Origin: Desulfuromonadaceae bacterium
GTDB taxonomy: Bacteria > Desulfobacterota > Desulfuromonadia > Desulfuromonadales > Syntrophotaleaceae
Length of the DNA: 15,251 nt
NCBI GenBank assembly: GCA_021107335.1
Contig: JAIOSZ010000333.1
Coordinates: 1 to 15,251 of the forward strand
Reading direction: 5' to 3'
Part shown: positions 1-9,842 of the stretch, piece by piece
Numbering within the stretch: the first letter of the stretch is position 1
How the letters are laid out: each line of letters starts with the position of its first letter
Position numbers and translations under genes: made by a program
The notes under the pieces: model-generated
Database searches by the model: none
The model's input: the letters and a program-made list of their open reading frames with translations, nothing else
Told to the model about the DNA's origin: nothing

Positions 1-66
1 CATCACCGTATACAGATCGTCGGCGCTGCGAATGCGGCGCTGCAGTTCCAGCAGAGCCTGGCTCAT
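1..66 (-). CDS. atpG: N-type ATPase subunit gamma, N-terminal fragment
   Basis: This is the first 22 codons of the gamma (central stalk) subunit; the rest lies beyond the left edge. The visible peptide begins [18 protein letters not shown], which matches the N-terminal helix of gamma subunits (L-x-x-L-R-R-R-I-x-S pattern). Its ATG overlaps the atpA stop by four bases (ATGA), as with the other junctions of this operon. Gamma is the last gene of N-ATPase operons, so the position fits. In the complex gamma rotates inside the alpha3beta3 head and couples it to the c ring. The identification rests on a short peptide plus context, but the context is strong. Confidence 0.85.
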   Translation of the reverse strand, partial: MSQALLELQRRIRSADDLYTVM

Positions 67-1574
67 GGTGCTTCCTTCAGCGCCTCGGCGGCAGCTTGCT
101 GGAGTACCCGCAAATCGTCGTCATCGAGTTTTTCGCCCCCCTCTATTCTGGATGTGATCTCCGGCAGCAACACCAGCGCTTCGCAAACCCGATTCTCGGC
201 CCGGGCCATGTCCCCTTCGCCGATGTCGTCGAACAGACCACAATTCACCGCATGCAAAACCATCACCTGCTCGACGGCCGTACGGGGCGCACACTGGCCC
301 TGTTTGAGTACGGCCCGTACCCTCCGACCACGATGCAACAACTGGCTAGTCGCATCGTCGAGACGAGTGCCGAAACGAGCAAAAGCTTCCAATTCGGTGA
401 ACTGAGCATAGGCCAGGCGCAGATCACCGACCACGGCGCGATAGGCAGGCAGTTGAGCCTTGCCACCGACTCGGGAGACCGAACGGGTGATATCGACGGC
501 CGGCAGCAGCCCCTTCTGGAAGAGACCGGGGGACAGATAGATCTGACCGTCAGTGATGGAAATCAGATTGGTGGGAATATAGGCGGCAAGATTCTGCGCT
601 TCGGTTTCAATGATCGGCAGGGCGGTCAGGGATCCACCGCCGAATTGCTCCTTAAGCCGGGTGGCCCGTTCCAGCAGTCGCGAATGGATATAGAAGATAT
701 CCCCAGGAAAGGCTTCCCGACCGGGGGGGCGGCGCAACAACAGGGACAATTCACGGTAGGCCCGAGCATGGCGGGTCAGGTCGTCATAGACCACCAGCAC
801 ATCCCGCCCCTGCTCCATAAAATATTCACCAATGGTAGTGGCGGCATAGGGAGCAATGTACTGCTGGCCCGGCGGATCATCCCCTTCGGCGACTACCACC
901 GTGGTGTAATCCATCGCCCCCCGTTCTCGTAACTGGGCCACCACCGAAGCGACACTGGATGCCCGCTGGCCAATGGCACAATAGACACACACTACCCCTT
1001 TGTCGTGCTGGTTGAGGATGGTGTCCACGGCCAGGGTCGTCTTACCGGTCTGCCGGTCACCGAGAATCAATTCGCGCTGACCACGACCAATGGGGACCAG
1101 GGCGTCGACCACCTTGATGCCGGTCATCAGCGGTTGGGTTACCGGCAGCCGCTCCATGATAGCCGGGGCCGGTCGCTCCAGCGGCCGCCGCTCATGATAG
1201 GGAACCGGGCCACTTCCGTCCCGCGCCTGTCCCGTCGGATCAACCACCCGACCAAGGAGCCCCTCTCCCACCGCCACATCCAGCACCCGGTCGGTGCTGA
1301 CCACCTCATCACCGGCTTGCAAGGCGCTATAATCACCGAGCATGGCCACCCCGATCTCCCGACAGTCGAGGTCAAAGGCCAGCCCCAATACGCCACCGGG
1401 GAAAGCCAGCAGCCCTTCGCTACGAACCCTCTGCAAGCCTCGAACCCGGGCGATACCCCGCCCAACATAGGAAAGCCGTCCGACCTGCTGCAGCAGCAGC
1501 TGCGGCTCCATAGTGGTCATGGTCCGGCGCAAAACTCCGAGGGTTTCGTCCAGCAAGCCGCTGAAACCGCTCAT
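63..1574 (-). CDS. atpA: N-type ATPase subunit alpha
   Basis: This is the non-catalytic nucleotide-binding subunit of the cytoplasmic F1 head, 503 residues, about the usual length for alpha. The Walker A motif GDRQTGKT is at residues 172-179. The SVSRVGG motif at 364-370 carries Arg367, matching the alpha arginine finger that reaches into the beta active site. The N-terminal beta-barrel and the C-terminal helical domain both appear present. The ATG overlaps the end of atpF by four bases (ATGA), and the stop overlaps atpG in the same way. In an ordinary F-ATPase operon a delta gene would sit between b and alpha; here there is none. The sequence differs clearly from housekeeping alpha subunits (for example VDITRS before the arginine-finger motif), which supports assignment to the alternative, N-type branch. 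Confidence 0.96.
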   Translation of the reverse strand: MSGFSGLLDETLGVLRRTMTTMEPQLLLQQVGRLSYVGRGIARVRGLQRVRSEGLLAFPGGVLGLAFDLDCREIGVAMLGDYSALQAGDEVVSTDRVLDVAVGEGLLGRVVDPTGQARDGSGPVPYHERRPLERPAPAIMERLPVTQPLMTGIKVVDALVPIGRGQRELILGDRQTGKTTLAVDTILNQHDKGVVCVYCAIGQRASSVASVVAQLRERGAMDYTTVVVAEGDDPPGQQYIAPYAATTIGEYFMEQGRDVLVVYDDLTRHARAYRELSLLLRRPPGREAFPGDIFYIHSRLLERATRLKEQFGGGSLTALPIIETEAQNLAAYIPTNLISITDGQIYLSPGLFQKGLLPAVDITRSVSRVGGKAQLPAYRAVVGDLRLAYAQFTELEAFARFGTRLDDATSQLLHRGRRVRAVLKQGQCAPRTAVEQVMVLHAVNCGLFDDIGEGDMARAENRVCEALVLLPEITSRIEGGEKLDDDDLRVLQQAAAEALKEAP

Positions 1575-2356
1575 AAACTCCTCCCTCCCCCTTCCCCAGT
1601 CCCGTCAACCTCTTCTAACTGCAGATCGATCTGCCGCTCCAGTTCGGCAAAGTAGCTGTCCACCCCCCAGGACAGCTTCAGTCCGCCGAGAATTAATTCG
1701 ATACCAAGGGGCATATCGTCGGCGATGCAATAGCTGATCGCCGCGTCTGGACCAACTAGCGGTTGCAGGCCGGCTTCAAGACGGCTACGGATGGGATCCT
1801 CCAGGGTTACCGCGCTTCGCACCAGGACCCCAGAGGTTTCCGCCGCCGTGCGACAACTCGACTGCTGCTCCTGGTCCAAAGCGGCGAAACGGGCGACAAA
1901 ACGCTCCGCTAACAGTGTAGCCAGATCGCAACCGGTCAGATCGTTGAGGGATTTACGGGCGATCTGCAACACTTCGCTACCGATGCGCTTTTTCAGATCA
2001 GCCATGAACAGCTGCCGATCTCGACAGACCGCGGCCTTCCAGGCTTCTGCCAATGCGGAGGCCTCGGCTCGTCCCTGGTCGATCAATTGCTGACGGTGCT
2101 GCCCAGCTTCTTCGGCTACCTGGCGTAGACTCTCCGTCCGCCTTTCCTCCAGCTCCCGATTCAGGCGCTGATATTCGGCGGCCTCTTCTTTAGCGACCTC
2201 ATGCTCCTGGCGAGCCTCCTGCAGCCGACCTTCAATGCGGGCCTCGCGCCGCTCCATAGCCTGCAGAATCGGCCCGTAAAGAAACCGTTTTAACAGCCAG
2301 ATCAGCAACAGAAAGTTGACCGTCTGGGCTGCGACGGTAAACCAGTCGATGAGCAT
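1571..2356 (-). CDS. atpF: N-type ATPase subunit b with delta-like C-terminal tail
   Basis: This is the peripheral stalk subunit b, 261 residues, against roughly 156 for E. coli b. Residues 1-25 form one N-terminal membrane helix. Residues 33-130 are a charged, heptad-like coiled coil rich in Glu, Arg and Gln. Residues 176-245 read like the C-terminal part of an F-ATPase delta/OSCP subunit: an SAVTL strand, a helix, then an [13 protein letters not shown] stretch resembling the delta 'IGGxxxxxGD' turn, and a final FAELERQI helix. No delta gene exists in the operon, so the tail may do delta's job of tying the stalk to the head (inference). The start ATG has a GGGAGG ribosome site seven bases upstream and lies three bases after the atpE stop. 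The gene overlaps atpA by four bases. Confidence 0.93.
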   Translation of the reverse strand: MLIDWFTVAAQTVNFLLLIWLLKRFLYGPILQAMERREARIEGRLQEARQEHEVAKEEAAEYQRLNRELEERRTESLRQVAEEAGQHRQQLIDQGRAEASALAEAWKAAVCRDRQLFMADLKKRIGSEVLQIARKSLNDLTGCDLATLLAERFVARFAALDQEQQSSCRTAAETSGVLVRSAVTLEDPIRSRLEAGLQPLVGPDAAISYCIADDMPLGIELILGGLKLSWGVDSYFAELERQIDLQLEEVDGTGEGGGRSL

Positions 2357-2359
2357 CGT

Positions 2360-2641
2360 CTAGCCTCCCGCCGACTGGGCGATAAAATGCTGCCAGAAGG
2401 GGTTGGCAAAGATCAGAATCATGGCCACGACAAAACAGTAGATGGCCGTTGATTCGACCATCGCCAGCCCGACAAACAGGGTGCGGGTGATGGTATTGGC
2501 TTCATCGGGTTGCTGAGCCAGGGCGCTTAAAGCTTGAGCCAGAGCGCGCCCTTCACCGAGGGCCGGGCCAATGGCGCCGATAGCGATACACAGTCCGGCC
2601 GAGATAATTGAGGCAACGGCCACCCATCCGAGACTATCCAT
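2360..2641 (-). CDS. atpE: N-type ATPase subunit c (rotor ring)
   Basis: This is the 93-residue hairpin proteolipid of the membrane rotor ring. Helix 1 (about residues 6-33) contains the glycine-rich run GAIGPALGEG with Glu30. The polar loop is AQQPDEANT (42-50). Helix 2 carries VESTAIY (62-68) with the ion-carrying Glu63 followed by Ser64, Thr65 and Tyr68. The E-S-T-x-x-Y pattern is the same as in Na+-binding c rings such as Ilyobacter tartaricus, while Glu30 replaces the helix-1 Gln of that protein. A glutamate in both helices is typical of N-ATPases. I placed the start at the ATG at 2641 because AAGGAGG lies six bases upstream, although the frame is open further back. The start overlaps the end of atpB by eight bases. 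Confidence 0.95.
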   Translation of the reverse strand: MDSLGWVAVASIISAGLCIAIGAIGPALGEGRALAQALSALAQQPDEANTITRTLFVGLAMVESTAIYCFVVAMILIFANPFWQHFIAQSAGG

Positions 2642-3338
2642 GTAAACCTCCTTGTCCGTCATCTTCCCGAACCCGTTGCACCTTGGCTGCGGCCGCGATA
2701 TAGACCGCCGCCAGAACGGCAAAAATATAGGCTTGAATAACGCCGGTTATCAGCCCGAGAAGTTGCATGACCACCGGAAAAAACAGCGGCGTGACCGTCA
2801 GCAAAATGCCGGCAATCATACTACCGCTCATGATATTGCCGAAGCGGCGCACCGCCAGAGCCAAGGTACGGGACCGTTCGCCGAGAATGTTAAAGGGCAG
2901 CAAGAAGACAGAGGGCTTGATATACATCCCGAAAAAGCCACCCCATCCCCGACGCCGAATCCCCCACCAGGGCACCGCGACAAAAACACTGATCGCCAGA
3001 GCCGCGGTGGTCGATAAAGAGCCGGTCGGCGGCCGATAGCCCGGAACCACCGCCAGCAAATTGGCAAACAGCACAAATATAAATAAGGTGCCGAGAAATG
3101 GCAGAAACTCCCGGACTGGAGACAGCCCCATATCGGCGATCTGCTGCTCTATTCCAGAGACCAACACTTCGAGCAGATTCTGCCAGCGGCTGAGTTTGCC
3201 GTCGTCCCGCAAACGCCGGGTCACCAGGGCCGAACCGACTGTCAGCAGCAACATATTCAGCCAAGTTAGAAGAATGGTGAGGTTGAGCTTGGCGAAGCCT
3301 GCCTGCCAGAGGATGATACTATCGGGGCTGAGTTCCAT
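2634..3338 (-). CDS. atpB: N-type ATPase subunit a (stator, ion channel)
   Basis: This is the membrane stator subunit a, 234 residues with five or six hydrophobic helices. The essential stator arginine is Arg164 in AVRRFGN (162-168), aligning with E. coli Arg210 in the 'LRLFGN' motif; a second Arg (165) replaces the usual Leu. The motif FANLLAVVPG (91-100) matches the conserved helix around 'NLLGLxPG'. The last helices end in IQAYIFAVLAAVYIAAA. An in-frame GTG just upstream (3341) could also start the protein, but AGGA sits six bases before the ATG at 3338 and only three before the GTG, so ATG is preferred. Its first base is shared with the atpR stop (TGATG). Together with the c ring this subunit forms the two ion half-channels. 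Confidence 0.95.
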   Translation of the reverse strand: MELSPDSIILWQAGFAKLNLTILLTWLNMLLLTVGSALVTRRLRDDGKLSRWQNLLEVLVSGIEQQIADMGLSPVREFLPFLGTLFIFVLFANLLAVVPGYRPPTGSLSTTAALAISVFVAVPWWGIRRRGWGGFFGMYIKPSVFLLPFNILGERSRTLALAVRRFGNIMSGSMIAGILLTVTPLFFPVVMQLLGLITGVIQAYIFAVLAAVYIAAAAKVQRVREDDGQGGLHG

Positions 3339-3649
3339 CACGCATCCTGCTTATCATCACGAACCGGTTGCACTCTTGGAGATCGCTTGGCCATCAACCA
3401 TAGTTGACGGGACACCAGGAAGCCGACACCGGCAGCCAGTAAATCCTCATAGCCCCTGGATGCCAGCAGATAGAAGCCGGCCAACACCAACATCAACCGC
3501 AACAATAAACTCAAGCTGTAGAAACGGTAGGGCGTCCGAGTGTTGGCTAATCGACAAACGGTCAGCCACAGCCCGGCAAAGTAACCGGCCCCTAATGCCG
3601 CACCGGCAGCCAGCGCCATGCCTAACCCTGTCAGGTCAGTCCCGGTCAT
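3338..3649 (-). CDS. atpR: N-type ATPase accessory membrane protein AtpR
   Basis: This is a 103-residue membrane protein found only in N-type ATPase operons, in exactly this place between atpQ and subunit a. Three hydrophobic helices are visible, at about residues 8-32, 44-63 and 69-87. Arg51 sits inside the second helix (LSLLLRLMLVLAG), and Arg81 lies in the third segment (LVSRQLW). Arginines buried in the membrane are conserved in this family and have been proposed to pair with the ion-binding Glu of subunit c during ring assembly; that role is a hypothesis. The start at 3649 was chosen because AGGAGG lies six bases upstream. The frame is open further back, but without such a site. It overlaps atpQ by 14 bases. 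Confidence 0.85.
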   Translation of the reverse strand: MTGTDLTGLGMALAAGAALGAGYFAGLWLTVCRLANTRTPYRFYSLSLLLRLMLVLAGFYLLASRGYEDLLAAGVGFLVSRQLWLMAKRSPRVQPVRDDKQDA

Positions 3650-4000
3650 CTTGATCCTCCTCGTAAGGTTCACCACGATCCTTGGTAATTTCGCTGCGCT
3701 CTCGGCTGACCCAGAACCAGCCATTGAGACAGCCAAGAGCCATTCCGATCACCAGCAACATCAGGGTCCAGGAATAGGGACCGGGCCAGCGCCGATCGAC
3801 CCAGACGCCGAGGGCCGTCAGACTCACCGTCGGAATAGCCACCGACCAGCCGACCAGGCCGAACATACCCAGACCGAACCAGGCCGGACGCTCTCCCTGC
3901 TGTCTAGCCCGCAGAAACCTGCTGCGTCGGGCTACCAAACGGCGGCGAAATTGTTCCTCTGCAAGGGACTTGCCCCGGTCGGCGGGCTGCTTATCGGGAT

Positions 4001-4004
<4 letters not shown>
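3636..4004 (-). CDS. atpQ: N-type ATPase accessory protein AtpQ (AtpI-like)
   Basis: This is a 122-residue protein of the AtpI/ATPase_gene1 type. A basic, Arg-rich N-terminal tail (residues 19-34) is followed by two membrane helices at about 41-69 and 79-99. The family pattern GVWVDRRWPGPYSWTLMLL (66-84) and IGMALGCLNGWFWV (86-99) is clear. The C-terminus is strongly acidic. AtpI-type proteins help assemble the c ring in some bacteria, and one proposal is that AtpQ also handles Mg2+ or Ca2+; neither can be judged from sequence. Its ATG overlaps the atpC stop by four bases (ATGA). Its 3' end overlaps atpR by 14 bases, suggesting translational coupling of the two assembly proteins. Confidence 0.88.
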
Positions 4005-5877
<1,873 letters not shown>

Positions 5878-5898
5878 CTAAACCGGTTAACCATCTTA

Positions 5899-5925
5899 AT
5901 TCTATCAGGTCAGGACAAAAAGCAA
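5899..5925 (-). promoter_or_regulatory. candidate promoter of the N-ATPase operon
   Basis: On the minus strand the bases TTGCTT (plus-strand 5920-5925) are followed after 15 bases by TAGAAT (5899-5904). The -10 is preceded by TGA, giving an extended -10 element (TG-n-TAGAAT, one mismatch to TATAAT). Transcription would begin near 5892 and give an untranslated leader of about 93 bases before the atpD ATG. The 15-base spacer is short, but extended -10 promoters tolerate weak -35 contacts. This is a pattern match only. Confidence 0.4.
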
Positions 5926-6012
5926 GCCCGTGACGCCTGACTGCCGGTAATGACCCTGATTGGCGCCAACGGCCGACCGGGCCAGACTCAGGGGCCCGAA
6001 TATTTGGTGCCA

Positions 6013-6029
6013 TGTCGCCCCCTTGACGG
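6013..6029 (+). promoter_or_regulatory. repeated upstream element, copy 1 (before MscS-like gene)
   Basis: TGTCGCCCCCTTGACGG lies 93 bases upstream of the channel start codon. Its first 14 bases recur exactly at 8587-8600 upstream of fabH, and 16 of 17 bases match overall. The 3' part contains a -35-like TTGACG. It may be a shared promoter or regulator-binding element. A chance 14-base match somewhere in a window of this size is not negligible. Confidence 0.25.
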
Positions 6030-6105
6030 TAAAATAGATAAAAAGAGTTCTGCTCACGAACCAAGAGCTGAACCAACCGTTGTCGTTTTTGTCTGGAGAT
6101 CACTG

Positions 6106-8514
6106 ATGAAGATACTGTCCGGCAAGTCCTGGGGCATAATTCTGTTGCTTTTGCTAATACCCTCGCTGCTTTTTTCTGCCGAAACGGTCGTACCACAAGA
6201 GCCGCTACCTCTGCCCGGGACGATAGAAATCATTCCGCGGCTGGGGCTTTTGAACGAGCAGGCATCCGCCCTGCAAGGCCGACTTGTCGGGTTAAGTGAA
6301 ACAGAGTCCTTTGAAAAACCCCTGGAGACGCTCAGCCAGATACAACAGAAGTTGAGCGAAGGGATCAGCCAGTTCGAAGCCGACGGCTGGAGCTTCGACC
6401 GCCTGCTCGCAGGGCGGGAACATGGAGTGGAGCAGAAAGACAATCTCGCCAAATTGCTGAACACCATCTCCGGCCGGCTGCTCGAACTGGACAGCCTGCG
6501 TCAAGGCTGGCAGGAGCAGCAGGATTTTTGGGAAGAATGGCTCCGGGCCGGCCTGCCCGATCTTCTCAAAGATCAGCAGGAGACTTTCAGCAAAGCCACC
6601 GGCACGATCGAAAGTGCTCTCAATCAGATCAACGCAGCCAGCAAACCCCTGGTGGCGCTGCAGAACGAAGTATTTCAACTGCAGGAGCAGAATCAGCTGT
6701 CCCTTGGGAAAATTGAAAAAATGCTGCAGGTCATGCGCGGCAAAACCTTTGAGAAAACCGATAGATCCTTCACCAACCCGTCCTTTTATCGCCAGTTCAA
6801 CCGGGACCTGATCAAAGAAGCACGCAAGAACCTGCGTCAGGTGACAAAATTCGATAAGAATTTTTTTCGCCAAAAGGGCTGGGTTGTTGCTTTGCAATTT
6901 CTCCTCGCCACCGGTCTGGCCGGTTTCATTATGTTCAGGCAAGACAAAGGGCGAGTCTCCGAAGAATGGCAATTTCTTATTGAGCACCCCCTGGCCACCG
7001 GGGTATTTGTCGCCGTGGCTGCTCTAAGCTTCCTGTATGGGGCCATCCCCGAACTTTGGCGATTACTGATGATTTTCCTGGCAGCTTTTTCCTCTGCCAC
7101 TCTGGTTTCGGGCCTGTTGAAAAGTCGCTGTAAGATCCTGATGGCCTATCTGATGGCGACCCTGCTGGTCTTATCCACCGCCATGCAGATTATCGCCCTG
7201 CCGACACCGCTCTACCGGCTCTACCTGACCCTGCTCTCTTTAAGCGGGATTCCCTTTCTGCTGCTGCTGGCTGCCCGCTGCCGCCAAACCCTCCATGGCC
7301 GGATTGACGGTTTTGTGCTGGCGCTGCGCCTCGGAACGGCTATCCTGAGTCTGGCTTTTCTGGCCCAGTTCGGCGGCTTTATTAACCTTTCGGCACGGCT
7401 TTTCGAATCCTCCAACAAAACCGTCTTTCTCGGCCTGTTTGCAGCTATGACCATCCGTCTCTGCCTGGGGGGGCTCGACTATCTGTTCGGGCAGCCATTT
7501 TTTCGTCGCCAGCGTTTTTTCAGTCATTTTGGTGATGAACTTCGAGGCCACCTGAAAAAAGCTTTGCAGGTCTTCATTCTCGGCAATTCGTTCCTCTATC
7601 TGTTAGTCATCTGGGGGCTCTTCGATGCACCCGGCGAAGCCTGGTCACTGTTCATGCAGTTTGGTATCACCCTGGGGGCAACCAAAGTAACCCTACACAT
7701 GGTGTTGATCGCTATGCTCGCCATGTATGCCGCAGTACAGATCTCCTGGCTGCTACGCGCCCTGCTAGAATCCGAATTTTTCCCCCGCAGCGCCATCGAC
7801 CGGGGCATTCGCGACTCGATCAAAAAGCTGTTGCATTACAGCCTGGTTCTTATCGGCTTTATTTTTGCCCTGAGCCTGCTGGGGGTGACCCCGCAAAACT
7901 TTGTGGTCTTAGCCGGCGCCTTCGGCATCGGCATCGGTTTCGGACTACAGAATATCGTCAACAACTTCGTCAGCGGTTTGATTTTGCTCTTTGAGCGCCC
8001 AATCAAACTTGGCGACATGATCATGGTCGATAATGAATGGGCCTATGTCAGAAATATCGGCCTGCGCTCGACGACCATTGAGACCTTTGATCTATCGGAA
8101 ATCATTGTCCCCAACTCAGATTTGATCTCACAAAAGGTCACCAACTGGACCCTGTCCAGCGAACAGAGTCGGGTCACGTTACCCATCGGGGTTGCATACG
8201 GTAGCGATGTGCAGCTAGTCCTTAAAATTCTAAAAGATTGCGCCGAACGGCACCCACAAGTCCTCAAATCCCCCGAACCTTCGGTCCTCTTTACTGAATT
8301 TGGCGAAAACTCCCTCGACTTTCAACTGCGGACCTGGATTGCCAATGCGAACGGCCGACTGGAGGTAAAAAGTGATCTACTGCAAGCTATAGACAAACAG
8401 TTCCGCCTGTCCGGGGTAGAAATTCCCTTTCCACAGCGGGATCTACACCTGCGTTCCATTGATGAGGCCCTGCTGGATCGACTTTCCAGCGGTCACAAGG
8501 ATCCGCAAACCTGA
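6106..8514 (+). CDS. large MscS-family mechanosensitive channel
   Basis: This is an 802-residue mechanosensitive channel, far longer than E. coli MscS (286) and closer in layout to the large MscK/MscM-like members. Residues 1-25 form a signal peptide with a cut after LLFSA. Residues 26-255 are a periplasmic, glutamine-rich helical domain. From about residue 258 there are roughly eleven membrane helices. The MscS pore helix is FVVLAGAFGIGIGFGLQNIV from residue 599, followed by the beta domain with FERPIKLGD (GD at 636-637) and EIIVPNSDLISQKVTNW. The start at 6106 is chosen for its GGAG site seven bases upstream and because the signal peptide then starts at residue 1; the frame is open 52 codons further back. 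Such channels open on hypo-osmotic shock to release solutes. It is divergent from the N-ATPase operon. Confidence 0.9.
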   Translation: MKILSGKSWGIILLLLLIPSLLFSAETVVPQEPLPLPGTIEIIPRLGLLNEQASALQGRLVGLSETESFEKPLETLSQIQQKLSEGISQFEADGWSFDRLLAGREHGVEQKDNLAKLLNTISGRLLELDSLRQGWQEQQDFWEEWLRAGLPDLLKDQQETFSKATGTIESALNQINAASKPLVALQNEVFQLQEQNQLSLGKIEKMLQVMRGKTFEKTDRSFTNPSFYRQFNRDLIKEARKNLRQVTKFDKNFFRQKGWVVALQFLLATGLAGFIMFRQDKGRVSEEWQFLIEHPLATGVFVAVAALSFLYGAIPELWRLLMIFLAAFSSATLVSGLLKSRCKILMAYLMATLLVLSTAMQIIALPTPLYRLYLTLLSLSGIPFLLLLAARCRQTLHGRIDGFVLALRLGTAILSLAFLAQFGGFINLSARLFESSNKTVFLGLFAAMTIRLCLGGLDYLFGQPFFRRQRFFSHFGDELRGHLKKALQVFILGNSFLYLLVIWGLFDAPGEAWSLFMQFGITLGATKVTLHMVLIAMLAMYAAVQISWLLRALLESEFFPRSAIDRGIRDSIKKLLHYSLVLIGFIFALSLLGVTPQNFVVLAGAFGIGIGFGLQNIVNNFVSGLILLFERPIKLGDMIMVDNEWAYVRNIGLRSTTIETFDLSEIIVPNSDLISQKVTNWTLSSEQSRVTLPIGVAYGSDVQLVLKILKDCAERHPQVLKSPEPSVLFTEFGENSLDFQLRTWIANANGRLEVKSDLLQAIDKQFRLSGVEIPFPQRDLHLRSIDEALLDRLSSGHKDPQT

Positions 8515-8586
8515 GCTTTCGCAAAGGACTTAACCGAGGCCGGGTTTGTTCACATCAAACAAGCGACCGTGCAGGCTTAAAAAAAC

Positions 8587-8603
8587 TGTCGCCCCCTTGA
8601 GGG
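8587..8603 (+). promoter_or_regulatory. repeated upstream element, copy 2 (before fabH)
   Basis: TGTCGCCCCCTTGAGGG lies 75 bases upstream of the fabH start. It matches the element at 6013-6029 in 16 of 17 positions. TTGAGG (8597-8602) followed after 17 bases by TACGTT (8620-8625) would form a weak sigma-70-type promoter for fabH. The evidence is pattern similarity only. Confidence 0.3.
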
Positions 8604-8661
8604 AACCATCTAAACATGTTACGTTGGCAGCGTTTTTTAACGTCTTTGCTATGAGAGCAAG

Positions 8662-9651
8662 ATGACTAATATACCTCAGACCATGATTCTCGGTACCGGC
8701 CGTGCCGTACCGGAAAAAATCCTTACCAATGCCGACCTGGAAAAAATAGTCGACACCAACGACCAGTGGATTGTCGAACGGTCCGGTATTCGTGAGCGGC
8801 ATGTTGCCGAAAAGGGTGCCCCCCTTTCCGAATTGGCAGCTGAAGCAGCCCGCAAGGCTATTGAAGACGCCGGTCTTGAAGCGAAAGATATCGATCTCAT
8901 CATTCTCGCCACCGTCACCGGCGACATGAAGTTTCCGGCTACCGCTTGTTTTATTCAAGAACTGCTCGGTGCCAAAAATGCTGCGGCCTTCGACATCGCC
9001 GCCGCCTGCTCCGGTTTTATCTATGGACTGCAGATTGCGGACAGCATGATGCGCAACCAGACCTATCGCCACGCCCTAGTTATTGGAGGCGACATACTGA
9101 CCTCCATAGTTGACTGGGAGGACCGTAATACCTGCGTGCTCTTCGGAGACGGAGCCGGAGCCGTAGTTCTCGGACCCAGCCAGGACGACCGGGGCATTAT
9201 ATCTACCTATATCGGTAGTGACGGCGGTTACAGCAAGTTGCTGTACAATGCCGGTTGCGGCTGCATCAATATGCCGACAGAGGAAAACATCAAGGAAAAA
9301 ATCCACACCGTGCGCATGGAAGGCAAAGAGGTTTTTCGCCACGCGGTGGTTGCCATGAGCAAAGCCATGAAAAAAGTCCTCAAGCAGGCCGACATGACCA
9401 GTGATCAACTGGATCTGGTGATCTCTCACCAGGCCAACCTGCGCATCATTGAGGCCTTGGCCAAACGACTAAAGCTCAACAGCGAACAGACCTATGTCAA
9501 CGTCGATCGCTTCGGTAACACCTCGGCGGCTTCCATACCCATCGCTCTCGATGAAGCCAGACGAAACGGTGTCATTCAGTCCGGATCCACCATTGGCCTG
9601 GTCGCCTTCGGCGGCGGTTTCACCTGGGCGTCCGGGATTATTCGGCTCTGA
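8662..9651 (+). CDS. fabH: 3-oxoacyl-ACP synthase III (KAS III)
   Basis: This enzyme condenses acetyl-CoA (or another short acyl-CoA) with malonyl-ACP to start fatty acid synthesis in the cytoplasm. It is 329 residues, slightly longer than E. coli FabH. The catalytic triad is complete: Cys116 in AAACSGF, His256 in SHQANLRI and Asn286 in FGNTSAAS. The GGGFTWAS motif lies near the C-terminus, and the N-terminal NADLEKIVDTNDQW and RSGIRERH segments are classic FabH. The ribosome site is weak (GAGAG before CAAG). FabH genes often sit in a plsX-fabH-fabD-fabG-acpP cluster; here it stands alone, followed by a strong terminator, so it may be an extra copy with its own regulation or acyl-CoA preference. 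The sequence shows no loss of active-site residues. Confidence 0.95.
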   Translation: MTNIPQTMILGTGRAVPEKILTNADLEKIVDTNDQWIVERSGIRERHVAEKGAPLSELAAEAARKAIEDAGLEAKDIDLIILATVTGDMKFPATACFIQELLGAKNAAAFDIAAACSGFIYGLQIADSMMRNQTYRHALVIGGDILTSIVDWEDRNTCVLFGDGAGAVVLGPSQDDRGIISTYIGSDGGYSKLLYNAGCGCINMPTEENIKEKIHTVRMEGKEVFRHAVVAMSKAMKKVLKQADMTSDQLDLVISHQANLRIIEALAKRLKLNSEQTYVNVDRFGNTSAASIPIALDEARRNGVIQSGSTIGLVAFGGGFTWASGIIRL

Positions 9652-9681
9652 TTTAATACCGCTTTTTATCTAAACAAGTAA

Positions 9682-9723
9682 AACGAAGGTCCTTTGCCAA
9701 TCAGGCAAAGGGCCTTCGTTTTT
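9682..9723 (+). terminator. rho-independent terminator after fabH
   Basis: A 17-pair stem (AACGAAGGTCCTTTGCC at 9682-9698 against 9704-9720, one T-G wobble) with an AATCA loop runs into a T tract (9719-9723). The matching A-rich flank means it could also act on transcripts from the other strand. Confidence 0.9.
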
Positions 9724-9763
9724 ATCCGATGCCGCTTTTTCGACAAAGCCTCACCCTCCCCAT

Positions 9764-9795
9764 AAAAAAAAGGAGCCGGCGCTGGCGCCGACTCC
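9764..9795 (-). terminator. rho-independent terminator of the AmiS/UreI-like gene
   Basis: Read on the minus strand, GGAG-T-CGGCGC pairs with GCGCCG-G-CTCC across one mismatch and a very tight loop, then eight T residues follow (plus-strand A tract 9764-9771). It lies 48 bases past the stop of the minus-strand gene, back to back with the fabH terminator. Confidence 0.85.
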
Positions 9796-9842
9796 CATGT
9801 AGATAATAAATTATAGTTATAACTTATAGAGGTTACCCCCTA

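Noticed and set aside
96..932. A 278-codon open frame on the plus strand opposite atpA
   Set aside because: It is the mirror of the well-supported alpha subunit, with no recognisable domain and no ribosome site.
5990..6016. Possible sigma-54 promoter (TGGCAC on the minus strand near 6008-6013)
   Set aside because: The -24 half matches, but the -12 GC is absent at the required distance.
5950..6105. Longer N-terminus for the MscS-like channel
   Set aside because: It would bury the signal peptide behind 52 residues; the ATG at 6106 has its own ribosome site and places the signal peptide at residue 1.
8515..8586. Terminator after the MscS-like gene
   Set aside because: Only a short TTGTT/AACAA stem is present, with no following T tract; transcription may continue into fabH.
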